A DNA stretch of 64,000 nucleotides from Xanthocytophaga flava (GCF_030068545.1 NZ_JASJOR010000003.1:1-64000); one strand, 5' to 3'; positions 7,575 to 16,982 are shown, counted from the stretch's first letter. Translations and numbers: made by a program. Notes: generated by a model not told the origin, from the sequence alone.

Positions 7575-8807
7575 CTAATGACGCATCTGTACTATCATTT
7601 CTGCTACTTCGCGACCTGATTGCATTGCTCCGTTCAGTGAAGGATAGCGTGTATAATCCCCACAGGCATAGGTATAGTTAGTAAGCTTTAGTGGTATAGG
7701 CTGTTTAGTCTCAGGCAGGTATTGTGGTAAGGCGTGAGGTATGGAATAGGTACGGATGTGCTGCCAGTTTTTCGCCTCAGCACCAAACCATTCAATCATC
7801 TCCAGATGTACTTTCTGAGCCAGTTCTCCATTGGAATAAGGAGACTGACCTACCAGATTCACAGAGATCAGCGCTTCATCTGTAGGCGTATAGGAGGGCG
7901 CTACATCCGATAAAACAGCGATATGGTTGACAAGTCCGTCTGCATCCGCATTAATGGCTAGCATAGGTCTGCTTAATGGGGACTTAGGAGCTGTGAAATA
8001 AAGACAGGTAGTTCCGTTAAACTCGACTGATTGGGTGTCAGGATACCAGCGGTGAAATTGTCGGGCGTCGGTGGCAATGACAATAGTATCAGCTTCCAAA
8101 CTTTCTCCATTTTCAAGGTGTACAGTTTGCCCGTCTATGTATCTGACTTTGGTTTGCAGTCGGATACTGTTGGAGGGAAGATAAGAGGCTATCTGTTGGG
8201 GTATCGCCTGCATTCCCTGTGCAGGGATCACAGCCTGTCCGTTAGCAAATTGTTTAAATAGGAATTGAAAGAACAGGTAAGAAGTATGCAGTTCTTTTTC
8301 CAGGAAAACACCACTAAAGAACGGGCGGAAGAATGTATCAATAATTTCATCACTATAGCCATACTTATGCAAAAAGTTCACTGTAGAGTCGTTTGTCTTT
8401 TCCTGAAAGAAGCTAGCGTTGGCAACAGACTTTAACTTTTGGCTTAGTTGCAAGATCTTTACTTTATCCCGCAATGATCCCACAGGAGCTATCAAAGCTT
8501 CAGGAGCCGACAGGAGATGTTGTAGTGGATTGGGCATCGTATGAAACCTGCCTTGTTTGCGAATGATAGCTCCAGACTGAAATTCCTGAAATTGCAGGGA
8601 TTCATATTGGAGTAGTTTCTGAGCTTCCGGATAGGAGGGGAGAAAAATCTGAAAGCCTCTGTCCAGGAGAAAACCGCCTGCTTTATCTGTACGAACTCTA
8701 CCTCCTACAGCATCCGATGCTTCCAGAATCGTTGACTGAATGCCCTTATCCTGTAAGTACTTGGCGCAGGTTAATCCCGCAATTCCTGCTCCTATAATAA
8801 CTACCAT
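7575..8807 (-). CDS. FAD-dependent amine-oxidase/desaturase-like oxidoreductase
   Basis: 410 residues from the ATG at 8807, placed right at the dinucleotide fold; the longer frame to 8861 adds only an unlikely leader. Residues 1-30 (VVIIGAGIAGLTCAKYL, ending in ILEA) form the FAD-binding GxGxxG motif with its acidic residue. GGRVRTDKAGGFLLDRGFQ is the conserved second FAD motif of the amine oxidase/phytoene desaturase superfamily. The C-terminal YACGDYTRYPSLNGAMQSG is the third FAD contact. The substrate cannot be read from sequence. A carotenoid, polyamine or porphyrinogen are all possible for this superfamily. Confidence 0.88.
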   Translation of the reverse strand: MVVIIGAGIAGLTCAKYLQDKGIQSTILEASDAVGGRVRTDKAGGFLLDRGFQIFLPSYPEAQKLLQYESLQFQEFQSGAIIRKQGRFHTMPNPLQHLLSAPEALIAPVGSLRDKVKILQLSQKLKSVANASFFQEKTNDSTVNFLHKYGYSDEIIDTFFRPFFSGVFLEKELHTSYLFFQFLFKQFANGQAVIPAQGMQAIPQQIASYLPSNSIRLQTKVRYIDGQTVHLENGESLEADTIVIATDARQFHRWYPDTQSVEFNGTTCLYFTAPKSPLSRPMLAINADADGLVNHIAVLSDVAPSYTPTDEALISVNLVGQSPYSNGELAQKVHLEMIEWFGAEAKNWQHIRTYSIPHALPQYLPETKQPIPLKLTNYTYACGDYTRYPSLNGAMQSGREVAEMIVQMRH

Positions 8808-8950
8808 GGAAATATATAAGTAAAGGTGTATAGTTTTGTCTGTTATGGTAGTAACTATCAAGCTGGAATTTTGTTTACTATTTTTGTGGACAAAATAATT
8901 TCTCTCTGCCTTATGGAAGAATTTTGTTGCTACTACTGTGAGCCTAAGTC

Positions 8951-9562
8951 TTATGGCTTAGCTATTTGATTTACCAGTTCCAGTCTGCCAACCACACTAT
9001 TAGGGGGTAAAATGGTACCTGGAGTGGTTACAGCATTGGCTCCAAGGCGGGAGTTGTCTCCTATCAGGGCTCCAAACTTAGTAACTTTCGTGTCAATTAT
9101 TTCGTGGTTGATCTTCACCCAGATACGTTTATCTTCCCGTTCATTGAAGTGATTGGCAATGATTGCTCCGGCTTCCATATTTACCTGATTTCCAATGATA
9201 GAATCCCCGACAAAGTTAAAATGTGCCAGCGCACTTCCGGAAAAGATAAAACTGGACTTTACTTCACACCCTGGACCGATAGATACATTTTCTGCCAAAA
9301 ATACCCCTCCCCGCAGATAGGCATGTGCTCCGATAAAACATCCTTTAGAGATGATAACAGGTGCTTTCAGAACTACTCCTTGTTCCACTACACTGTCTTT
9401 GTGAATGGCAATATGATCACGGACGATAAAGTCCGGATCGAGAGTCGTGAGAATCTGAGAGATAATCTCCTGAACCTTAGTCGTAATCTCCCATGGAGTC
9501 TGATAACTCTCCAGTAAAGGTAGTGTCTGAAAGACGCCAGAAATAGAATGTGGAAGTAACAT
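8951..9562 (-). CDS. Left-handed beta-helix (hexapeptide-repeat) protein
   Basis: 203 residues from the ATG at 9562. After about 40 helical residues, hexapeptide repeats run from about 50 to 195: IAIHKDSVVEQGVVLKAPVI, CFIGAHAYLRGGVFLAENVS and similar. This is the parallel beta-helix of acyltransferases and of the GlmU C-terminal domain. AGAIIANHFNERED and GALIGDNSRLGANAVTTPG match GlmU-like sugar-phosphate acetyltransferases most closely. No nucleotidyltransferase domain is present, so it is a stand-alone helix. It probably modifies or binds a nucleotide sugar. Confidence 0.8.
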   Translation of the reverse strand: MLLPHSISGVFQTLPLLESYQTPWEITTKVQEIISQILTTLDPDFIVRDHIAIHKDSVVEQGVVLKAPVIISKGCFIGAHAYLRGGVFLAENVSIGPGCEVKSSFIFSGSALAHFNFVGDSIIGNQVNMEAGAIIANHFNEREDKRIWVKINHEIIDTKVTKFGALIGDNSRLGANAVTTPGTILPPNSVVGRLELVNQIAKP

Positions 9563-9605
9563 AGCTTGTATGGTAAGTGGACATACCAAGGTAAGGGAAT
9601 CCCAT

Positions 9606-9629
9606 AAAAAAAGCCACCCGAAGGTGGCC
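9606..9629 (-). terminator. Intrinsic terminator of the beta-barrel gene
   Basis: Read on the minus strand, GCCACC-TTCG-GGTGGC is a GC-rich stem with a stable tetraloop, followed by seven T. It lies 28 bp beyond the stop codon of the gene at 9657-10268. Confidence 0.9.
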
Positions 9630-9656
9630 TCTCTGCTAAAATATATTTCTTATTGA

Positions 9657-10268
9657 TTAGAAGAAATAGCTGATACCTACATTAGGGACTAAAGAGTTTA
9701 CATCTAAGCCAACGGTTGTAACACCACTATTGTCATTATTAGGATTCTTTTGTGAATCGATATAGAATCCATTTAAAAGTAACTCAAGTGACCAGTGAGA
9801 TGATGGGAAGTAGGCAAATCCTGGTGAAATATTAAAGTTGATGTAGTTTGTTTTATCCTCCAACGTCACTGATGTATTAGAATATTTAGTTTTTTCCTTA
9901 CCAAAACCAAATCCTAATCTGCTTTGTGCAAAGAAATGGAACTTATCTCCCGCTGTTGGAATATAATATCTTACAAAAGGAGCTATGCTTACATAAGAAT
10001 CGGTCGTAGTTGTAGTTACATTAGAGGTGGTATTCTTGTCTTTGTTTGTTGATACGCCAACTCCTAAACCTACGGCAAACTGATCGCTAACAAAATAACC
10101 TACACTTGGCATTAAAGTAAAGGAAGACTTTTTATGGTCAGAATCTGCTTTGTAGCTGGTAGAAGAAACACCAAACTGGCCATTGATAAATAATTTTCCT
10201 TGTTCTACCTGCGCATTGGCAGTCATAGCTGAGATCATTGCGATAGCCGCAATAAAGATTTTTTTCAT
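9657..10268 (-). CDS. Outer-membrane beta-barrel protein
   Basis: 203 residues. The signal peptide MKKIFIAAIAMISAMTANAQ is followed by a porin-like barrel of short strands: GKLFINGQFGVSSTSYK, FTLMPSVGYFVSDQFAVGLG, YVSIAPFVRYYI, FHFFAQSRLGFGFG, and a terminal SLVPNVGISYFF ending in Phe, the signature for barrel assembly. It belongs to the small OmpX/OmpW-like barrel class common in Bacteroidota. It is monocistronic, bounded by its own terminator at 9606-9629. The A+T-rich leader region suggests a strong promoter. Ligand unknown. Confidence 0.88.
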   Translation of the reverse strand: MKKIFIAAIAMISAMTANAQVEQGKLFINGQFGVSSTSYKADSDHKKSSFTLMPSVGYFVSDQFAVGLGVGVSTNKDKNTTSNVTTTTTDSYVSIAPFVRYYIPTAGDKFHFFAQSRLGFGFGKEKTKYSNTSVTLEDKTNYINFNISPGFAYFPSSHWSLELLLNGFYIDSQKNPNNDNSGVTTVGLDVNSLVPNVGISYFF

Positions 10269-10426
10269 TGTTTTACTGGTTTTTTGGTTAATAAAAGCTG
10301 GTGCAAATATCTTGTAGAAAAGGAAAATACAAAATAGAAAAAGCGAATTTTCCTTTTGGATTAAAGGAAGATCCGCTTTCTATAATTTATTAGAAGTAAG
10401 AGAGTTATTTCTAATTATAGATAAAA

Positions 10427-12091
10427 TTACTTAGAAATATTACGCATGCTCTTAAATGCATTAATCAATCCGTTTGTAGAACTGTCGTGTGAAGTGACTT
10501 CCTGTTCTGTTTCCAGTTCAGGCAAAATCTTGCTGGCAAGTTGTTTGCCGAGTTCTACACCCCACTGATCAAAGCTATAGATATTCCAGATTACCCCTTG
10601 CACAAAAATCTTGTGTTCGTACATAGCAATCAGGCTACCCAGTGTATACGGAGTGATGCGTTTTACCAGAATGGAGTTGGTAGGACGATTGCCCTGGAAC
10701 ACTTTAAACGGAACCAGTGGCGCAAATTCTGTTTCGGACTTACCTGCTTTGATGAACTCATCACGTACTTCTGCCTCCGTCTTTCCTTTCATCAGGGCTT
10801 CTGTTTGAGCAAAGAAGTTAGACATCAGTAACGTATGGTGATTGCCAATAGCATTGTGTGTAATAGCTGGCGCAATAAAGTCACACGGAATCAGCTTGGT
10901 ACCCTGGTGGATCAGCTGATAAAACGCATGTTGACCATTGGTACCCGGTTCTCCCCAGATAACAGGACCTGTAGAGTAGGTGACAGGTGTGCCATTGCGG
11001 TCTACATATTTGCCGTTGCTTTCCATATCTCCCTGCTGGAAATAGGCTGCAAAGCGGTGCATGTATTGGTCATAAGGAAGTATCGCATGACTTTGGGCAT
11101 CAAAGAAATTATTGTACCATACACCCAGCAAACCCAGTGTGACAGGAATATTTTCTGCGAAAGGGGTAGTCTGGAAGTGCTGATCCATAGCATAGGCTCC
11201 TTCCAGCAACGCTTTGAAGTTGTCAAACCCAATGGTACAGGCTATCGATAATCCAATAGCAGACCAGAGAGAATACCGTCCACCTACCCAGTCCCAGAAG
11301 CCGAACATGTTGGCTGTGTCAATACCAAACTTCTGTACCTCCTTTGCATTGGTAGACAGAGCTACAAAGTGTTTGGCTACCAGGCTTTCGTCTTTGGCTG
11401 AGGTCAGAAACCAGTTACGGGCCGAATGCGCATTGGCCATAGTCTCCTGTGTGGTAAACGTTTTGGAGGCTATCATAAAAAGCGTCGTCTCCGGATTTAC
11501 CTTTTTCAGCGTTTCTACAATGTGTGTACCATCTACGTTCGATACAAAGTGTACACTCATGTTGGATTTCCAGTAAGGCTTCAGTGCTTCTGTTACCATC
11601 ACCGGACCCAGATCCGAACCACCAATTCCAATGTTGACGATATCGGTAATGGCTTTGCCAGTGTAGCCTTTCCATTCGCCGGAAATAATCTGGTTAGAGA
11701 ATTTTTCCATTTGTGCCAGCACACCATTTACATCCGGCATCACATCTTTGCCTTCTGAATAAACAGGCTTACCCGAACGGTTACGCAGGGCAGTGTGTAG
11801 GACCGAACGACCTTCTGTAGCATTGATAGCTTCTCCGCCAAACATAGCTTCAATAGCCTGCTTCAATTGGGATTCCTCAGCCAGTTGAAGCAACAGACTT
11901 TTGGTTTGATCTGATATATTGTTTTTTGAATAGTCCAGTAAAATATCCTCGAAAGTCAGCGAGAATTTTTTGAACCGATCTGCATCCTGAGCAAAAAGAT
12001 CTTTAATCTGACGATCTCTGGTTTGTTCAGCATGAACGGTCAGTTGCTTCCAGGCATTGGTTTGTGTAGGATTTACTTTAGGAAAAGCCAT
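10427..12091 (-). CDS. pgi: Glucose-6-phosphate isomerase
   Basis: 554 residues from the ATG at 12091 (MAFPKVNPTQTNAW), the normal length of the long bacterial/eukaryotic form. It interconverts glucose 6-phosphate and fructose 6-phosphate in glycolysis and gluconeogenesis, in the cytoplasm. The SIS domain motif DIVNIGIGGSDLGPVMVTEA and GGRYSLWSAIGLSIA bind the sugar phosphate. EPGTNGQHAFYQLIHQG and NIYSFDQWGVELGKQLA are the two family signatures, containing the catalytic Glu, His and Lys region. It stands alone between divergent and convergent neighbours. Confidence 0.98.
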   Translation of the reverse strand: MAFPKVNPTQTNAWKQLTVHAEQTRDRQIKDLFAQDADRFKKFSLTFEDILLDYSKNNISDQTKSLLLQLAEESQLKQAIEAMFGGEAINATEGRSVLHTALRNRSGKPVYSEGKDVMPDVNGVLAQMEKFSNQIISGEWKGYTGKAITDIVNIGIGGSDLGPVMVTEALKPYWKSNMSVHFVSNVDGTHIVETLKKVNPETTLFMIASKTFTTQETMANAHSARNWFLTSAKDESLVAKHFVALSTNAKEVQKFGIDTANMFGFWDWVGGRYSLWSAIGLSIACTIGFDNFKALLEGAYAMDQHFQTTPFAENIPVTLGLLGVWYNNFFDAQSHAILPYDQYMHRFAAYFQQGDMESNGKYVDRNGTPVTYSTGPVIWGEPGTNGQHAFYQLIHQGTKLIPCDFIAPAITHNAIGNHHTLLMSNFFAQTEALMKGKTEAEVRDEFIKAGKSETEFAPLVPFKVFQGNRPTNSILVKRITPYTLGSLIAMYEHKIFVQGVIWNIYSFDQWGVELGKQLASKILPELETEQEVTSHDSSTNGLINAFKSMRNISK

Positions 12092-12294
12092 GGGATATGA
12101 TTTAACTGTTGTAAAAAAAATAGGTTTGTATGTATCGGCATGTGTTTGCCTGTAAAAGAATTTCAATATAAGTGCTTTAGTGAAATTCTGCTTGCAATTT
12201 TGAGAAGAATCTGTTTACATGCAAATGGTTAAGAATTTTAATATTATGATAAACCCTCTTCATCTTTTTTCGTAGAGTAGCTACAGTTTACAAC

Positions 12295-12302
12295 TACCTT
12301 TG
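12295..12302 (+). promoter_or_regulatory. Candidate -7 element for the DUF4132 gene
   Basis: TACCTTTG matches the Bacteroidota -7 consensus TAnnTTTG and lies 38 bp before the ATG at 12341. No convincing -33 TTG element is visible at the usual distance, so this is tentative. Confidence 0.4.
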
Positions 12303-12340
12303 TTCATCGTTCTATTTTTTACTATTCACTTTTTGAATTT

Positions 12341-15319
12341 ATGGCATTTACTCTTGACCAGCTGAATTATGCTGCCAGCCAGGCATATACCTCTATGCAA
12401 AACGACACATGGCTACAGGAACCCATTAAAGCTAATTTTTACAAAAGTCTGGAAGAACTGGTCGACTATATTTCAGGCAAAAGTACTGTAGCACCCACTA
12501 TAACTCCTACACATCCCAGAGATGCATATTGTTATATGCCGCTGCTGAAACTGGTAGATATCGGAAATCTGGATGAGCAGGATCAGAAGCTGATTAAGGT
12601 TTTTGCAGGGTCTAAAAATGCCCCTATGTTTATGTCTCCGATTCTGCAACAGATAGCTGATCAAATTCTGGCAGAAAAGGATGAAGATGGTTTGGTGAAG
12701 GCTATGGTTACCCTTCGCCAATTTGGTTTGACAGATGAGGCTGTCTTATTCTCACTGGCAGGAGTAGGAAGCGGAGCTACGAGTACCTCCTATTATATAT
12801 TTTTTTATGACCGGCCTAAGCTGTTGGTGCATGCAGCCGGGAAATACATTGCTTCACTATTTCCGGAATACAAAGACAAAATTGTAGATGCGTTTATTAC
12901 CAAACATGCCAGTGCAGACTGGAGTGGAAGACTGGTAGAATACCTGGCACAGCATACTACCTATGACCTGTCGGATTTTTTGTATTACAGCAGCTATGGC
13001 ACTACCTATCTGTGTCTGGATAATGCCATCTATATCGCTACCTATAATCCGGAGTTACATCAAAAGGCTCTATGGATTGCTTATGACAACGGGAATACAT
13101 ATGTCACAAAGCCTGCTGTAAAATACTTTATTCTGCGGGCTATGGCCGACAAACTACCTGAGGCCTATCGCACAAAACAACTGGATGCTGCACGTACCTA
13201 TCTGGAAAATCATATTACAGAAGGAAAGGGGTATTGGGGATACCATGAGGCTTCTTTCTGGATGAGAGATCAGAGTGGACGCAACATCCAGAAGATTGTG
13301 AGTCCTACCGCAATGGAAGATTTGTTTCAGTACGAACCGGAAAATGCTGCACAGATAGCCAGTAACTATCTGAGACAACTGAATATAGCTTTTATAAGTC
13401 CGGAAGTACTACAGGTGATAGACAAGCATCTGGGTGAGAAGGCAGTAGATGTGCTGGCATTGGGTCTGGAAACAGAAAAGGGTAATGGTACAACCTTAAA
13501 AGTACTGCTTGAACTACTAGGCAAATACGACTATTCCCGCCATGTAGATAAAGTATGGAACATCACCAAAGACAAGAGCAAAAGCATTCGGTTGATTGCC
13601 GCTACGGAACTGGCGAAGCTGGGTGAAGCTGCCTTGCCAAAGTGTCAGGAACTATTGGGAGCCAAATCTGCCGATGTGCGGCAAACGGTAGCGGTTATTC
13701 TTTCCCGTATCAAAACGCCTGAAGCAGAAAAGATTCTGCTCGATACGGTAAATAGTGAGAAGAATGATGATGCCCGTGATGTAATGATAGAGGCATTGGG
13801 TGAGCGGCGCTATCAGCATATGACTGAGCAGCAGATCTCAGACATGATTGTAGCCGCACAGAAAAGAGGCAAGCTCGATGCACCACTGGCCGACTGGCTG
13901 GATGAGAAAGCACTTCCTGCTCTGACGTTTACGGTTTCTTTAGGTGTAGACAACCTGCTGGCAACACGTTTTCTGATGTATCGTATGAGCCGGGCCAAAG
14001 AGATACGGTCAGATATAGAGGCTCGTCCGTTGCTTGCTTTGATAGATAAAGCCAGTAGTGGAGCCTTTGCCAAAAAGCTTTTCTCACAGTTTATCGACAA
14101 TGGGGGAGATGCCAAGCAGAAATATTGTCTGACACTGGCGGGTTTCCTGGGTGATGATAGTCTGGTAGATGTGATTCGTCCACAGATTAATAAGTGGGTA
14201 GAGTCTAACCGGGGTAAGATGGCTGAATATGGTGTAGTGGCTTTAGCACTGATAGGTACCAACAAAGCCTTACGAGCAGTAGAGTTTTTTAGTCGTAAGT
14301 ATAAAACCAAATACTCCAATATTGGTACTGCAGCGCTGAATGCCTTACAGGTAGCTGCCGAAGAACTGGGTATGGATATGAACGAACTGGCCGACAGCAT
14401 TATTCCGGATTTTGGGTTTGAGAATATGTATAAGACCTTCAAAGTGGGTGAGGACGAATTCAGAGTATTTATCAACAAGGATTTTAAACTGGCCTTTCTG
14501 AACGAAGACAATAAGCTGCTTAAGTCTGCTCCGAAGAATACGCCCAAGCCCCTGCTGGATGAATTTAAAGAGATTGGCAAGGAAGTGCGGGATGTGGTAC
14601 GGTCACAGTCGAGCCGGATGGAGTTGTATCTGGTAATTCAGCGCAAATGGAAGCCTGAAAAGTGGCAAAGTTTCTTTGTGAACAACCCGATTATGTTTGT
14701 TTATGCCACTCATCTGCTCTGGGGTACATTTGATGCATCAGGCAAACTGTCACACACATTCTATTGTGCCGAAGATACCTCATTGCTAAATCTCCAGGAT
14801 GAAGAGATCACCATTGCGGAAGATAGTGTGGTAGGTATGGTGCATCCGCTGGATTTATCAGAAGAAGAACGTGCGGTCTGGATACAGAAGTTCTATGAGG
14901 CAGGAGTAGAACCTTTGTTCCCACAGTTGCAGCGTCCATCTGTACTTCTGGCTGATACGGATAAAGATCTAACAGAAGTCGAAGAATTTGCGGACAAAAA
15001 AGGCAATGCGGTACAGATAAAAGGTGCCTTTAAACGGTTTGGCTGGACAGCCTGGGAGTTAGGTGATCATGGGGATATTTATTCGTTCTCAAAATCGTTT
15101 GACGAACTGGGTGTACAGGCATTTATCGAAACCGGAGGCGGCTTGTTTATGGGGTATACCGAAGATGGCTGGCTGGCAGAATTTGGAAAATGTTATTTCC
15201 GGAAGATGGCCGGCAACATTTATCAGTCTCCTAATCTGCCTCTGGGAGAGGTGCCACCTATCGTATATTCAGAGGTGCTAAGCGAACTCCGCCAGATTGT
15301 ACCGGAAAAGGCTGAATAG
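12341..15319 (+). CDS. Large DUF4132/HEAT-repeat protein
   Basis: 992 residues, no signal peptide. The middle (about 350-520) contains HEAT-like helical repeats, for example SIRLIAATELAKLGEAALPK then SADVRQTVAVILSRIKTPEA. The C-terminal third (from about 755) has the DUF4132 domain: YLVIQRKWKPEKWQSFFVNN, VYATHLLWGTFDASG, EDSVVGMVHPLDLSEEE and PLFPQLQRPSVLL. E. coli MolR-like proteins carry the same domain; the biochemical role is not established. It is probably a cytoplasmic scaffold. It is followed by a long hairpin and no further gene on the strand. Confidence 0.87.
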   Translation: MAFTLDQLNYAASQAYTSMQNDTWLQEPIKANFYKSLEELVDYISGKSTVAPTITPTHPRDAYCYMPLLKLVDIGNLDEQDQKLIKVFAGSKNAPMFMSPILQQIADQILAEKDEDGLVKAMVTLRQFGLTDEAVLFSLAGVGSGATSTSYYIFFYDRPKLLVHAAGKYIASLFPEYKDKIVDAFITKHASADWSGRLVEYLAQHTTYDLSDFLYYSSYGTTYLCLDNAIYIATYNPELHQKALWIAYDNGNTYVTKPAVKYFILRAMADKLPEAYRTKQLDAARTYLENHITEGKGYWGYHEASFWMRDQSGRNIQKIVSPTAMEDLFQYEPENAAQIASNYLRQLNIAFISPEVLQVIDKHLGEKAVDVLALGLETEKGNGTTLKVLLELLGKYDYSRHVDKVWNITKDKSKSIRLIAATELAKLGEAALPKCQELLGAKSADVRQTVAVILSRIKTPEAEKILLDTVNSEKNDDARDVMIEALGERRYQHMTEQQISDMIVAAQKRGKLDAPLADWLDEKALPALTFTVSLGVDNLLATRFLMYRMSRAKEIRSDIEARPLLALIDKASSGAFAKKLFSQFIDNGGDAKQKYCLTLAGFLGDDSLVDVIRPQINKWVESNRGKMAEYGVVALALIGTNKALRAVEFFSRKYKTKYSNIGTAALNALQVAAEELGMDMNELADSIIPDFGFENMYKTFKVGEDEFRVFINKDFKLAFLNEDNKLLKSAPKNTPKPLLDEFKEIGKEVRDVVRSQSSRMELYLVIQRKWKPEKWQSFFVNNPIMFVYATHLLWGTFDASGKLSHTFYCAEDTSLLNLQDEEITIAEDSVVGMVHPLDLSEEERAVWIQKFYEAGVEPLFPQLQRPSVLLADTDKDLTEVEEFADKKGNAVQIKGAFKRFGWTAWELGDHGDIYSFSKSFDELGVQAFIETGGGLFMGYTEDGWLAEFGKCYFRKMAGNIYQSPNLPLGEVPPIVYSEVLSELRQIVPEKAE

Positions 15320-15336
15320 TTTTTTGGCTATTTACG

Positions 15337-15387
15337 CCAAGCGCATAATTCACAGTAGTTACCAGTTGCTGTGGATTATGCACTTGG
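15337..15387. other. Long RNA hairpin downstream of the DUF4132 gene
   Basis: CCAAGCGCATAATTCACAG pairs with CTGTGGATTATGCACTTGG at 17 of 19 positions around a 13-base loop. It lies just after the stop codon at 15319. A T tract is missing, so it may be a Rho-type end or an RNA-stability hairpin rather than a simple terminator. Confidence 0.6.
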
Positions 15388-15412
15388 TATATTCCTCAGC
15401 TTTCTGATTATA

Positions 15413-15565
15413 TCATGAAAAAGAAACATATATACCTGCAATCACACAACCAGTAAGTAATACCAGACATATCCAGCACTTTATTATTGTAGATTGACCA
15501 TGAGCAGTAAGCCATTGCTCATATTCCTTTTGTTCCTCTGGATTTTCATACACTTCATTACCCAT
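15413..15565 (-). CDS. Small single-pass membrane protein
   Basis: 50 residues (MGNEVYENPEEQKEYEQWLT at the start). Acidic N-terminal half, then one hydrophobic segment (CWICLVLLTGCVIAGIYVSF) that would span the membrane. It starts 37 bp after the stop codon of the HxlR gene on the same strand, in the same frame, so it may be co-transcribed. No family recognised. The composition is protein-like and the start codon is a clean ATG, but a ribosome-binding site is not evident. Confidence 0.5.
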   Translation of the reverse strand: MGNEVYENPEEQKEYEQWLTAHGQSTIIKCWICLVLLTGCVIAGIYVSFS

Positions 15566-15601
15566 TGCTTTTATTCTTTCGTTTATCGGGTGATTTGGTG
15601 C

Positions 15602-16018
15602 CTAAACTGATGCCTTCTGGCGGGCTAGCCGTTGGTACTTCTGAATGGCCGTATCTTTTCCGGCTTGAAGTTCTTCCAGCAATACAGGGTTCAGGACAGT
15701 AGGCCAATGTTTGGTTCCCCATAGAATGAGTTCTACAATGATCGGGATGGTATCAATACCTTTTTCTGTCAGGCTATAGGTGAACTTCGATTTCTTATCG
15801 GAGGCCACGACCTTAGTTAAAATACCGTGTGACTCGAGGACGGCCAGGCGGTCGGCCAGTACGTTGGTCGCAATTTTTTCTGCTGACTGAAGGAATTGAC
15901 CATAAGTCGATTTATCCGCAAACACCATGTCCCGTAAAATGAGTAAGGTCCATTTGTCCCCCAGTACGTCAAGCGATGTGCTGACAGGGCAAGTAGAACG
16001 CTGTTTTAGCTCTTTCAT
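15602..16018 (-). CDS. HxlR-family transcriptional regulator (first pair)
   Basis: 138 residues. It is a winged-helix regulator with the HxlR hallmarks: CPVSTSLDVLGDKWTLLILRDM near the start, then FLQSAEKIATNVLADRLAVL (recognition helix region), the wing FTYSLTEKGIDTIPIIVEL and LILWGTKHWPT. It is divergent from an NmrA-type reductase gene. Two palindromes ACTTGC-N5-GCAAGT lie between them and are the likely operators. HxlR proteins often respond to aldehydes, quinones or disulfide stress. A single Cys near the N-terminus could be a redox sensor; that is inference. Confidence 0.92.
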   Translation of the reverse strand: MKELKQRSTCPVSTSLDVLGDKWTLLILRDMVFADKSTYGQFLQSAEKIATNVLADRLAVLESHGILTKVVASDKKSKFTYSLTEKGIDTIPIIVELILWGTKHWPTVLNPVLLEELQAGKDTAIQKYQRLARQKASV

Positions 16019-16035
16019 AAAAAACGATTTATTTT

Positions 16036-16052
16036 ACTTGCTTTTTGCAAGT
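16036..16052. promoter_or_regulatory. HxlR operator 1
   Basis: ACTTGC-TTTTT-GCAAGT, 17 bp with perfect half sites. Its left half contains a TTG at 16038-16040 that could be the -33 element of the reductase promoter, whose -7 element TATCTTTG is at 16062-16069. Binding here would block RNA polymerase. Confidence 0.65.
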
Positions 16053-16061
16053 GTTTTGTTT

Positions 16062-16069
16062 TATCTTTG
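16062..16069 (+). promoter_or_regulatory. -7 element of the first NmrA reductase gene
   Basis: TATCTTTG matches TAnnTTTG exactly and lies between the two operators, 49 bp upstream of the ATG at 16119, about 21 bp after a TTG at 16038. Confidence 0.55.
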
Positions 16070-16070
16070 T

Positions 16071-16087
16071 ACTTGCAAATTGCAAGT
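16071..16087. promoter_or_regulatory. HxlR operator 2
   Basis: ACTTGCAAATTGCAAGT is a palindrome apart from its central base, with the same half sites as operator 1. The centres are 35 bp apart. It would cover the expected start site of the reductase transcript. Confidence 0.65.
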
Positions 16088-16118
16088 AAATATACAGGAT
16101 TTTTTATTTCTTTCTATC

Positions 16119-16982
16119 ATGATTTTAGTAACTGGAGCAACTGGTGGGTTAGGCCACCAAACTATTGACTTTTTGCTTACCACAACACCACCTTCAGAAA
16201 TTGTGGCAATGGTGCGTGATATCAGCAAAGCAACCGACCTTATCAAGCGAGGTGTGGACGTTCGGCAAGCGGACTATTTGGACTATCCCTCCCTGGTAGA
16301 AGCCTTTCGGGGTGTTGACAAAGTGCTGCTCGTTTCTGCGGTGGCGTTTACCGACCGGATACGCCAGCACCAGAACGTGATCGACGCTGCGAAGGAAACA
16401 GGAGTGAAGCACATTTTCTACACCAGCATACAGCGCAGCACCGATTTTGTAATGCCGCAGGTCACCGAAAGTGATCTGGCTACCGAGGCTTACCTCAAAG
16501 CCTCCGGATTGATATACACCATTCTCAAAAACGGATACTACTTTGAAGGTCTTGGGTATCTGATCGGGAACCAGGTGCCGGACGCACAGATACTTTTCCC
16601 GGCAGGTGAAGGAAAGATAGCGCTGGTCAGCCGGACCGAACTGGCCGCTGCCACAGCTGCACTACTAACCAGCGAAGGACATGAAAACCAGGAGTATACC
16701 TTATCTGGTAGCGAAGCCTATTCGTTTCATGATATTGCCCGGGAATTATCTACATTAGCAGGCAGGGACATCACTTACGAAAACACCGAGGTGGCATCTT
16801 ATGTTGCCAGGCAAGTAGCCGCCGGCCTACCTGAAGTAGTCGCCAGTTTCCTTGCCCAGTGGGGTCAGGCCGCCAAACACGGCATGCTGGCCGGGACTCA
16901 CCATACGGTCGAACGTTTGTTGGGTCGCAAGCCGACCTCACTGCGTGAGTTCCTGAAAACGACGTATTTCCCAGGAACCTAA
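16119..16982 (+). CDS. NmrA/SDR-type NAD(P)H-dependent reductase (first pair)
   Basis: 287 residues from the ATG at 16119. The Rossmann motif MILVTGATGGLGHQTIDFLL binds NAD(P)H. LLVSAVAFTDRIRQHQNVID and GVKHIFYTSIQRSTDF match the atypical SDR family of NmrA and quinone oxidoreductase 2. No YxxxK catalytic pair of classical SDRs is seen. G+C is visibly higher than in the neighbours, which hints at acquisition by transfer. It is paralogous to 49548-50423, which also faces an HxlR gene. It probably reduces a quinone or other electrophile sensed by the regulator. Confidence 0.9.
   Translation: MILVTGATGGLGHQTIDFLLTTTPPSEIVAMVRDISKATDLIKRGVDVRQADYLDYPSLVEAFRGVDKVLLVSAVAFTDRIRQHQNVIDAAKETGVKHIFYTSIQRSTDFVMPQVTESDLATEAYLKASGLIYTILKNGYYFEGLGYLIGNQVPDAQILFPAGEGKIALVSRTELAAATAALLTSEGHENQEYTLSGSEAYSFHDIARELSTLAGRDITYENTEVASYVARQVAAGLPEVVASFLAQWGQAAKHGMLAGTHHTVERLLGRKPTSLREFLKTTYFPGT

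Noticed and set aside
10835..11251. Open plus-strand frames inside pgi
   Set aside because: pgi is supported by complete family signatures over the same bases.
13813..14580. Long open minus-strand frame of 255 codons
   Set aside because: It is antisense of the DUF4132 gene. Its serine- and leucine-rich composition is a by-product of codon use on the other strand.
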